Assembly (NCBI GenBank): GCA_002633005.1
Contig: NMRA01000189.1
Span: 421,168 to 485,167 of the forward strand
DNA from: Phoronis australis
Lineage: Eukaryota > Phoronida > Phoronidae
DNA: 64,000 bases
Reading direction: 5' to 3'
Shown: positions 12,551-60,000 of the stretch, in pieces
Position numbering within the stretch: position 1 is the stretch's first letter
How the letters are laid out: the number at the start of each line of letters is the position of its first letter
Translations under genes and position numbers: made by a program
The notes under the pieces: generated by a model
Told to the model about the DNA's origin: nothing
Databases searched by the model: none
What the model saw: the letters and a program-made list of their open reading frames with translations, nothing else

Positions 12551-12597
12551 CCCGTGTGCGTTTATTCGGCATAATTTTCCGAATAAACGCTCACGGG
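12551..12597. promoter_or_regulatory. Near-perfect 19-bp inverted repeat 126 bp upstream of WASHC4 ATG
   Basis: CCCGTGTGCGTTTATTCGG (12551-12569), a 9-base spacer, then its reverse complement (12579-12597) with 18 of 19 bases pairing. It lies in the promoter or 5'UTR of WASHC4. It could be a paired operator-like site, an RNA hairpin in the leader, or a tiny foldback element remnant; the sequence does not decide. Confidence 0.6.
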
Positions 12598-12722
12598 TTT
12601 CAAATTAACGGGTGACCGTTCTTACGGCCCCGGCGGCATGATACCCACCGGTACCAGCGAAACAAGAACAGAAAAGCTCCCTCTCGTGGCATTATCTCAA
12701 ATCACGTGAACTGTGGGAGGAC

Positions 12723-50241
<37,519 letters not shown>

Positions 50242-50457
50242 GGTGTTAGGAGTCAGAAGATCAAACAGTATTTTCTTGCAAATGACCGTGTTTAAAGTGG
50301 CAATATACCAGACTTGTTCCGTTGAAGAAAATTTAGATGTCCTCTTACTGGTGATAACTTTGGTCTTGTCTTGTTCCTTACTCAGTTGAGAAATGATTTT
50401 CGTTGAACTTCTATCATAGAACTGACAATTCATTATTGCTTAAGACCGTGCTTTTCA

Positions 50458-50463
50458 AATAAA
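50458..50463 (+). promoter_or_regulatory. Candidate polyadenylation signal of WASHC4
   Basis: AATAAA about 217 bp after the stop; a second AATAAA lies at 50584-50589. Either could be used. Confidence 0.5.
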
Positions 50464-50589
50464 ATGACGCACCTTTACAAGCCAAGCTGTAGAGTCCGGT
50501 CTTATGCAAAAACACGAAACTACACCTATTTTGACTAAGGGCAGATTTGAGAATGATTTCATAACTGGACAGTTGGTGATCGAAATAAA

Positions 50590-51570
50590 CAATTAGGAAT
50601 TCCGGAAGGCTGTTTTTTTGTCACTTCATCAATTAAAAGTTGTTTCCTTTGTGTTTTGCCCTAACTGGTGATGTTTTTATTACTTTGCTACTTTGATATT
50701 CATGTCTTGGTAAGATACTGTTTTAACAGTAAAATTGTGCATTTGGAGGACGTATTACCCATAATTCCTACAGACTTGTGGCTTTTCTTCCAAGCTTCAT
50801 CAGTACTTATTGACTTAATGTATTATTATGTTAACAAGGCTCAGTTTAATTCTGTTTGAACTTAAATGATTGTACCATTCAGAAATTTGAGTTTGCTAAC
50901 ATTTGAAGATATCTTTAATACGTAACAAAAAAGTTTAAAAACTAGGAAATTGTTTACATACTACCGATTTTCTAATCAGTCAGTAATAATAATTGAGTGT
51001 TAAGATTGAGTTAAAATTACACGATGTAAGATGATGTAACGTATTTAAACCAGAAGTAAAGTTAAACCCATTGTGCTGATTAAAGTGTATCATTTATTAG
51101 ATGCACAGTTGTTAGAAATATGAAACGCATTTTGTAATTTATCTGATCCTTTTGGGGCCGAGAAAAAGTTAATTGTTAATGGATGTATTTTCGAAAATAT
51201 ATGTTCAGTTATAAGTACATCTAGCGCTCTTGTATTTGGTAGTTCCATCTGTCATACAACTGTATTAATACTGTACTTTAAAAAAATCAATGAAATTGCT
51301 TCTCATCAAAAATTGACTGAATCTTGAGGAATTTTTTGGGCTAATTCTCAAATGATTTAGCAGCAGTTATTTTTCAACCGTTATCTTTCGGGGCATCACC
51401 ACAACTTCGACTAAGGTAGACTTATTGTCACGAAATTTGGCAGTTTTTTCCTGAAAATTAAGCACTGTATCTATTGTTTACATCTGATTCAATTCTTGGT
51501 CGAAGTATTATTAAAAATCTTACATCCAGTGTAATTTAATATCAAAAACTTTACGTTATAAAACAAGAGC
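50590..51570. other. Intergenic stretch, no gene seen
   Basis: AT-rich sequence between WASHC4 and repeat tract 3, with several short frames that show no family or splice support. It may include more WASHC4 3'UTR if the first signals are skipped. Confidence 0.4.
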
Positions 51571-53260
51571 AACGCGGAGCGTTTAAAAGCGCCCACGAAT
51601 GCATTGCAAATGGTGTGCTTTTAGGGTTATTTATTTGTATCATAAAAATGGCCACTAGATGGTGCAAAAACATACAATCCATACAAAAACAGGAACATGC
51701 CATATTTCATAAAAATCTGTCAAGGAACTTCAGAGAAACAAAGGAAAACAGAATAAAATAAAATTGTCATCACACCATTAAATGCCTATATTTAAAATTT
51801 TATGAAAATCTGTTGAGGACCTTTGAAGATGCTGAGATAAACGTTAAAAATTATAATTGCCACAATTCAGATCTGTCCAAAAGTCGTCATCCGTAGTCAA
51901 TAATCATATAAATACACTTGCTAAATTAAGTAAAGATCCTGCGAACGGTTTAGGAGATACAGCCATAGACGCAACAAAAACAAAACTGCCACTAGGAGGT
52001 GCCACAGTAGTCGAAATCGTTGTAAAATCGTCAACCGTCTTCTTTATAGTAAGCACATTCATGCCAATTTTCACAATCATCCTTTGAGCGGTTTGGTTGA
52101 TAAAGGGGTGGACGCAAAAACAGTAAAATTGGCCACTAGGTGGCGCAAACTACATCGAATCCATTCGAAAACGGAAAGATAGCGTCATCTCACTAATAAG
52201 TGCCTACATACCAAATTTCATGAAAATCCGTCCAGGATTTTTGAAGATACAAAGGTAAGCGTAAAAAACTAAAATTGCCACTAGGGGACACAATGGTAAT
52301 CAGATCCGTCCAAAAGCTTGCTCATGCCGTCCCATTCACGAATGGAACATGTGCCAAATTTCATGAACGTATGTCAAAGGGTCTTGGAGATAGAGCAGCA
52401 GACGCCGGACAGACGAACGGCATAATGCATTCACATATAAATATGTGGGCGCATAAAAATGTCCACTAGGTGGTGCAAAGTAGGTCGAATCGATCTGAAA
52501 ACGGAAAGATAGCGTCATCTCATTAACAGATGCCTGTATACCAAATTTTATGAAAATACGTTGAGGACCTTTGAATATACAGACTGAGGTAAACGTAAAA
52601 AAATAAAATTGCCACTTAGTGGCACACCAGTTGTCAGATCTGTCCAAAAGTCGTCATCCTCTGTTGTTAACATAATGATTATATAAATGCCTTTACTAAA
52701 TTTAGTAAAGATTATGCACATGGTTTAGGAGATACAGCCAGATGCAAAAAAAAACAAAACTGCCACTAGGAGGCACCACAGTAGTCGAAGTCGTCGGAAA
52801 ATCATCGTCAGCTGTTGCCTTTATAGTAAGAACATACATGCCAATTTTCACAATCATCCATTGAGCGGTTTGGTTGATAGAGGGGTGGACGCAAAAAAAG
52901 ACTCGAAAACAGTAAAAATGGCCACCAGGTGGCGCAAACTACGTCGAATCCATCCGAAAACGGGAGTATGGCTTCACCTTACTAATAGGTGCCTATATAC
53001 CAAATTTTATGAAAATCCCTTCAGGACTTTTGAAGATACAGAGGTAAATGTAAAAAACTAAAATTGCCACTAGGGGGCACAACAGTAGTTGCATCCATCC
53101 GAAAGTTCGCTCATGCCGTCCATCCACGGAAGGAACACATGTGCAAAAATTCATGACCATACGTCAAGGCGTTTTGGAGATAGAGCAGCGGACGCCGGAC
53201 GGAGATGACGGCATAATGTGTCCACATATAAATATGTGGGCGCATAAAAATTGAAAATTT
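51570..53260 (+). repeat. CTCF-like-motif repeat tract 3, higher-order array
   Basis: Nine cores on the plus strand start at about 51652 (CCACTAGATGGTGC), 51989 (CCACTAGGAGGTGCC), 52133 (CCACTAGGTGGCGC), 52278 (CCACTAGGGGACAC), 52463 (CCACTAGGTGGTGC), 52612 (CCACTTAGTGGCAC), 52763 (CCACTAGGAGGCACC), 52922 (CCACCAGGTGGCGC) and 53067 (CCACTAGGGGGCAC), with a decayed one near 51858. Spacing is mostly 144-159 bp. Five sub-units (A-E) repeat with a period of about 775-810 bp, shown by matching flanks (for example the words GGTTTAGGAGATACAGCC before 51989 and 52763). AAATATGTGGGCGCATAAAA closes units at 52440 and 53230. The tract lies between convergent WASHC4 and ALG10. Confidence 0.9.
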
Positions 53261-53380
53261 TCGGAAGCTGCACTGGTTGTATTTACTGCGTGTACCAAAT
53301 ACAAATACATTAACATTTCTTTACAATAGATTCAAACTAAACCCATTTCAATGAAATCTGAGGCAAACGTCTTAAGTATA

Positions 53381-53581
53381 CCAGGGCTTGCAATATTCCT
53401 CTTTGAAGACGATTTCCCCGTTTTTGGTTTTCATTTCCTCTTATTTGATTTCCAGTTTCCTCCGTTTTCATCTCTGTTCTTATCATAATTTTGACTGCTA
53501 TTTCTTTCACACAAGCCTATTTGTGGAACGATACATCACCTGGGAAATTTTCCTCTCGTCACTGCTCATTCCAAGCCCTGG
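53381..53581. mobile_element. MITE, 201 bp, same termini as the 36733 element
   Basis: Left CCAGGGCTTGCAAT, right reversed CCAGGGCTTGGAAT, with TATA on both sides (53377-53380, 53582-53585). It is 90 bp downstream of the ALG10 stop and may lie in or next to its 3' end. Confidence 0.8.
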
Positions 53582-53611
53582 TATAGTTCAAACATTCATC
53601 TTTCTTCAAAG

Positions 53612-53617
53612 TTTATT
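53612..53617 (-). promoter_or_regulatory. Candidate polyadenylation signal of ALG10
   Basis: AATAAA on the minus strand, 54 bases after the TAG stop, giving a very short 3'UTR if used. Confidence 0.45.
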
Positions 53618-53670
53618 TTGTCTTTTTGAGATCGTATACTGACACGCATTTCCATGTCCAATGTTATCAC

Positions 53671-56600
53671 CTACCATATGAATCTTTGCAGCTCGCCTTG
53701 TTCATGTTCCCATTCAAATGGTTTACGTAGGAACAAATATAAAGTGGCTGCGTTGACCACTGCATAGAGCAAAAGTTCCAAAACCAATCTGGGATATGAA
53801 GCAAGAGATGTATTGAGTCTCAAAATTAAATAGGGCAAAATGAAGTATCTAAATTCTAACAGTTTTTGCGGAACTGTAGCTATGATGAGACATACAGAGT
53901 AGACAGTCCTCCACCAGATGTCCTTGCAGTCTAGTTTTGAAAAGATGCAGTACGTTGAAAAGAGGTAACAGGGAATTAGTGCATACCTCACAAGTTCATG
54001 TCTTCTGTAAATTTTCGACCAAACATAAAAAGTATAATGGCGATTGTCTGCTAGCAAATATGGATGTGCAAATGTGAATTTCCACACAACAAAAACGCTT
54101 GTGATGAGAAAAAATGAATACATGAGAGGTCTTTGAATGGCGTGTCTCATGAAGCTGGGTACACTTGACAAGCTGAAGAGTGCAGGGAATCCAAAACCAA
54201 GTGCTAAACAAGCGAAATAAAAGAATTGTGGAAAATGAAGGCAAGCCTCATGAGCTGTCCTATCACCGACCACGATTCCTCCATTGAAGTAAATAAAAGC
54301 TGCAAAGCCCAGCCCAACACTTAAATATGGCCATGTTCTTGTAACAATGCTGTACACCAGATCCATCATAAATCCTCTTTGATTCTTTAGCTTTGTAAAC
54401 AGTACCGAAGCTGCGTCACAGATTTGCATCACTGCATCTCCATTAAGAGAATTCTTGCCTTTTCCTTGGGGTTTATGAAGCACTTCTCTCAACACCTCTG
54501 CCACTTCTAGTCCAGCCACAAACACCACCCACACAACATTGGTCTGTCTGAACAGTATAGCAAGGGCTCCAGTCAAGCCAGACAAGGCAGTGTTGCCATG
54601 GAGATGCAATAAGTAGGTCAAAAGGACAACAAAAGTCGACCCAGGATCGGTGTAGTAGAGATACGTGAAAAAGTAGAGAACTGGGAATAAGCTCAGACTA
54701 AGAGCTGTCAGCAGCGCTTTGACTTCATCATAATTCTGGAAATAATGAAGCAAGATTAATCAACTGACTTGTGTATACTGCAGTCACCCATTTGAAAACT
54801 CAGACAAAAAGGCTTTCCCACAAGACCAGTCAATTACAGTACACAACAATCTGATAAAACAATCTGATTTTCACAATCATGACAGCTGAGTGCCAGTGGA
54901 ATTCCCCGCCATGATGGCTGATTGGAAGCGGACTTCACCATAATGCTAGAATGACCTGTCTTGGTGATTTGTGACAGATCATCGCACACTGTGTTGATGG
55001 ATGAACAATATTTGATTATATTTCATGTGTACTGTAAACACAGCATGCTTGCTATGTCATGGAAAAGTGGCTGTTTCTTATCTGTGCAATCAAACAATAC
55101 AAGTCAGTTTTGTCATTAAGGGGTTTCACACAGTTTTAATTCACTGGTGATTTTTTTTAAATTTTACATCTTTGTATTTCAGTCTACCTATTACAAATCT
55201 GGAAAAATGTGAGGGTAATAAATTATTATACATAATTAGTGCAGCGAAAGGCCTGGGCAGGATGTTACAAGTGCTAAATAGAGACACAGCTCATACACAG
55301 TTGGTGCAATAAGTTACCTTATTCTTTTGGTGCAGTTTCTTCATAAGCTCAAACAGAAGATAAAAGTTGCCAATGGCAAATCCGACATTCGTCAGCCTCA
55401 ACCAGAATGTCCCACACAGATGATTCAGGCCCAGATACTGCATGACAGGCTTCAACATGCCAACAGAGATAACGTACAGTCCTGGCAGGGTTGTTATTTT
55501 GGGATCCCACTTTAACAGAAAACATGCACGTTAAAAAATTGCTCGTCTAGGTAAGAACAGCGACTTGTTTTAAATTGACTTGAAAAGCACTGATCACAAT
55601 CTTAGCAAATGAATATTTTGAACTGATTGTTACGACTTTATGTAGTGAACCAATTCTTAAAAGTTTTATTTCTGAAAATTAACAGACAAACTTGTTCTCT
55701 AAGATAGGACTATTTTCATCGTTTGAAAAAATACCACTTTGTGGTCTATTCATTTTTGAAAATAATTGTGTGACTAAGAATAACGAGGGTGGAGGGAGGT
55801 TGGGGAGAGATAATACTTTTATTTAGACTGAGCTAAAATAATACAATAAAAACATTAAAAGTTTTTTGTGACACCTTGTATTTCATCAATAGGCTCGTAC
55901 AACATTGTTTATCCGCTTGTGTGTTACAAAGCAATTTCCGCATTTTTTTTAACCAGGCCGAAGGTCAGAAGTCGCGATCCTACCGGCGAACTTTGAAAGC
56001 TGAAGTTCCCGCCCTTTGCGTACGTGCTGCCGGGAACCAGCCGTGCATTTGCCGTGTTGTTAAACATTAAAATGTCAAATATGTGCACAAAGACTTTTAA
56101 ATGTCATATCAACAGCATTTATTTTTATCAAATACAAACAATAATTCATTGAAATACAAACAGTTTCAAGTAACGCCAATTAAAGACAAGTATAAGTGGT
56201 GGCATTTTGGAAACGAACATTTGACTGACAAGACCGCAATGGCTCACCTTTGGCCTATTTAAAAATTATTGAGGTTATGAAGTCACATCACCTAGCGAGC
56301 GCGGTAAAAGTTGGAGCGTGCGCAGTACAAAAATTTTGATTTCACGATTTTGGGAACTGAAATAGGGACTGCTCGAAGAAAAAGTTTCATAACGGGAGTA
56401 TTTGTTCGAGTTGGAAGAACTTAAACACATCGACAACCTCCTAAGGTGTTCCTCTATGCGCAAAAGGTATTTATAACAACGTGACTTTGATGGTTTAGTC
56501 GGTGCGAGGCATAATTCGCCGAAAAGCTTCCGGCGTACAGAGCGCCTATAGCCTCTACATCGCCTCTGGTTCGGGCCAACAGAGGCGATGGTCATTGCCT

Positions 56601-56823
56601 ACTGTGTGTACTGACGGAGCCAGCTAGAGACGGTGGTCACTTTCAGAATCACCTGCGTAAAATTGCCATCACAGTAAGCCTGAGCTTGTCGCACGTGAAA
56701 TATTTCATCCATGTATGGGTCTGGTTGATTAGCGTAAACAATTTTAGAAATATACAGGCTGGAACCAATAAATACGGCACATATTTCCAAAAACATCAAC
56801 AATTGCTGACTGGGCGCCACCAT
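53671..56823 (-). CDS. ALG10: ALG10, dolichyl-P-Glc alpha-1,2-glucosyltransferase
   Basis: Adds the third, terminal alpha-1,2-glucose to the dolichol-linked Glc2Man9GlcNAc2 precursor in the ER lumen, just before oligosaccharide transfer to protein. Exons on the minus strand: 56823-56653, 55509-55318 and 54735-53671, all phase 0, 475 residues (human 473). Exon 1 starts MVAPSQQLLMFLEI with a first membrane segment and holds PYMDEIFHVRQAQAYC, the conserved luminal motif with acidic pair DE. Exon 2 begins WDPKITTLPGLYV. Exon 3 has YYTDPGS, FRQTNVVWVVF, NGGIVVGDRTAHEACLHFPQ, KFTFAHPYLLADNRHYTFYV, VPQKLLEFRYFILPY, and ends QRFIW, all matching the family. It is multi-pass throughout. Intron 1 carries a reversed SINE body at 56275-56560. 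Faces TPRKB head to head. Confidence 0.96.
56275..56560 (-). mobile_element. SINE body, reversed, in ALG10 intron 1
   Basis: On the minus strand it follows the 13195 body: GCTTTTCGGCGAA, ATAGAGGAACACCTTAGGAG, GAACAAATACTCCCGTTATG, AAACTTTTTCTTCGAGCAGT, CCCAAAATC. The right edge is about 90 bp from ALG10 exon 1. The 106-codon frame over it is not a gene. Confidence 0.7.
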
Positions 56824-57039
56824 TTTGAAGTCACTTACTCAACTTCAGCTTTAATTGCGCATTTGTCTTACTAAAATGTTAGTGCGGCTATTACAATTAT
56901 AATATGTTACAAAATAAATACTAATTACACATTTTGTGAACAACTACACTATTATTTTATTTGAAGACGGAATAATTTGAAATTAGGTAAAAGTTAGTTT
57001 ATTACGAAACCATATCCATGGACGGAAATTCTCTTTAAA
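56824..57039. promoter_or_regulatory. Bidirectional promoter of ALG10 and TPRKB
   Basis: 216 bp between two divergent start codons, so both promoters and 5'UTRs must lie here or overlap unless an unseen leader exon exists. AT-rich, no TATA box in a clear place. No repeat is inserted here, unlike almost every neighbouring interval. Confidence 0.75.
57018..57038 (+). other. Possible six-codon upstream ORF before TPRKB
   Basis: ATG GAC GGA AAT TCT CTT TAA ends one base before the TPRKB ATG at 57040, in another frame. If the transcript starts upstream of 57018, this would limit or allow reinitiation at the main start. The main ATG has the stronger context (AAAATGG). Confidence 0.45.
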
Positions 57040-60000
57040 ATGGCTGCGCCCGAAGAGTACACTGACCCGCTGTACCCAGATCTATCTGTTACAATTGCGT
57101 TATTCAACGATGTCAAAAATGCTTCGCAGCTCAAACAGATGGCAGTGTCAGGAGACATTCAAGCCACTTTACTTAAATCCTCCATGGTAACATGATCTTC
57201 TAACGTGCTTGAAATGCAATTGTGACCCTGCTCTGCTAGTGCTAGGCCATGGCTAATGGCTTACAATAAGAATGAGAGTTAATATTTCGATATGTAATGA
57301 TATCCACATAAGTAAATAACGGAGTAGTACATACGCCATTACATAGTAACACATGTGTGTCGTAAGTTTTTCAATCTCGCTACTACGTGACATGCATGTC
57401 AATTGATGGTGTTGTAAATGTGGTTCTGGTGAATCATATGAGCCTCTGTTAGCTACTCGCTAACAGGCAATTGCCCATTAGCTGAATGGTTAGCATGTTA
57501 GCTGGGTTTGTGGGGGTCGCTGGTTGGATTCCTGGGTCAGGTAATCTCGGCTACTTCTACAAATGGCTCAGTTGGCAAATGGATGATCTACTGATGCAGC
57601 ACTGCCAACTAGTACCGCAGACCTCGGACAGTGCTCATGGTTATGGTGATGGTAAAAGTTCCAGGAGTTGAGGACCTGTATGAGAGACAACCTTGTATTC
57701 ACCTGTGTTGTGGTGATAAAAATACCAAGGGAAGTTGGTGACCTGTATGCAAGGCAACCTGGTGCTCACCTTCCTGGTGGCGCGCCTGTTCCGTAGGAAA
57801 AGGTGGAATGTTGTAGATGTGCTTTCGGTGAATCATATGAGCCTTTGTTGGCCACTCACTAACAGGCAATTGCCTGTTAGCTGAATGGAGGTCGCTGATT
57901 CGGTTCCCCCATCGGGTAATCTCGGCTATTACCACAAGGTGATTGGCTAACCTTTAGTCAGGATCATTCATTGTTTGGGTAAAAGTCGAGTAGGCTAGTC
58001 CCTCTTTAAAATGATTGCTGAGGACCGGTTTCACTAAATATTGGTAATGACTGTTCTTCAGTGAAAAATGGTTCTCAACAGCCATTTTGAAGAGGAACCT
58101 GTCAATTTAACCTTTGCCCATTGTTTTACCCGATCTAAGGACAAGCAGCATGTGGTCACATGCCTTTGGTAGTAGTGACATTTTGAACCTTGCCAAAGCA
58201 GCAGATAAACATGTGATACTGCTGTTGTAATCATCATTTTCATTCGTCCTTGAATTTTTTGTGGTGCCTTATGATTTGTCAGGTTTTGCTGTTCCTCGGT
58301 GTCCCCATTGGTGGCTGGTCGGAAGTGCCCTCTCTTGACAGCCATTGATGCAACTCAACAGATTATGCTTCCTACAAACAAGTTTTCTATTTTTGAACTG
58401 GTGATTAATACAACACTGCAAGCCTCATCAGACACATCTGTGTTTAGTGTACTGGCGTGAGCACTTCTCTTTTGTTATAGTGTATACCAGAGATATGAGA
58501 TAGCAGTTCAAATGAGGTCCCATGGGTGCATGTAACCATCCAGCTAGGGGAGTCTGTTACCTCATAAGTCAGTACCCACGTCAACTCGTACCCAAATCAA
58601 TTTTCTAAAGTGTTTAAAAACAGTTTTAGGGTGTGAAGTGTTAATTAAAATCAAGCTGTCATATCAGTTTTGCATGAAAATGAAAATTAAGTCGATATGT
58701 TGTAGACCCCGAGCAGGGTTGACATTGGCTTGGTCACAGACTGATTGAAAAGTCCTGCTAGACATTAGAAGTACCACTGAACTGGGGAAGTGAACCTGGC
58801 TCAGGTGGTGGGCCTTCCATAGGATGCTTTACATGCAAGTTTTTCTGCAAGTGACGCCTCACACTGGCTAAACCATCAAAGTCATGTACACTGTATTACA
58901 AGTGCTCCTTGAGCATAGAAGGACACCTTTGGGGGCCTGTCATCATTGACCATTTGTGACCTCTCTTAGGAGAGGGGGGTGATAACTTTACCTAAGCAAA
59001 ATTTCAGTTCACAAAAAATACCAGAATTCATATCACTTCAATGTATTTTCTTAGTATTTTATGACCAGCAATCAGAATTTTTGAGCAAATTTTGCAGAAG
59101 AGCGAAGTTTTCATCGTCTCCCGTAAGGTGGTATTATGCTTTCAATTCAGCAGCTGACTTTTTATTCAAAAATCAGAGAATAATGCAAGGAAATGACATT
59201 AATTAGATTTTTAAATGGCTCTAGTGGACAAGGTGTCAGTTAACTCCCATACGCTGTCCAGTCATCAGCTCAACACGTTTATAATGTGCTTCGTGACGAG
59301 ATGATGACCCAGGCAGTGTAAAATTTTAAGATCTGTCTAAATTTACTCGTACCCTAGCTGTATCTTATATTCAGTCTTGCAATGCATTTTTCTACCTTCA
59401 GTCCAGATTATTGATGGATTGTAATGTTTCTGTTTCTTTGCAGATCTTGAATTCGTGGCAAGTTCTAATGGCTGCAAATCAAGCCATTCATTTACACAAA
59501 ACAGATGCCAAGAAAACTCGACAGCTACATTCTGAAGTAATCTACAGCTTGGCGTCTTCACGAAATGTATGTGAGTTCATTTGTATGTAATCCATACAGT
59601 GTTCTCCACGACCTGTTTTGACTCGACACCATAACGCGTTTGTATTTTGCCATTTTGCCGCGTCGAGTTTGAGAAAGCGTGTTAAGTTTAAAAATTGCCA
59701 CGCCAGGTTTCAAACCTTGGCTGGCGTGGTACTTTAGCCCTCATCATCTAATCTGAGCCTGATTTTACCAACAGTAAACATAATTCACTTTACCAAGAGG
59801 CAGTCAACAGTACGGTATTTGCTGTAATAAGGTGCCCGGGGCCCTTAGTGAAATTCGTTTTGGGGGGAGGCGCTTGTTGTATTGTAACCCAAGGAGGTTA
59901 AAACCCGGTCTCCGAAACGGGTGAAATTGGAAGCTAGGATTCATCAAATTTACGCTATATGATGTATCTACAAAACTGTAGTGCATTGCTATCAAACTTT

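Noticed and set aside
51570-53260. CRISPR array (regular repeats and spacers)
   Set aside because: Animal genome context, diverged long units and no constant direct repeat; it is an interspersed or satellite-type repeat.
56275-56595. 106-residue minus-strand protein beside ALG10 exon 1
   Set aside because: It overlaps a reversed SINE body in ALG10 intron 1.
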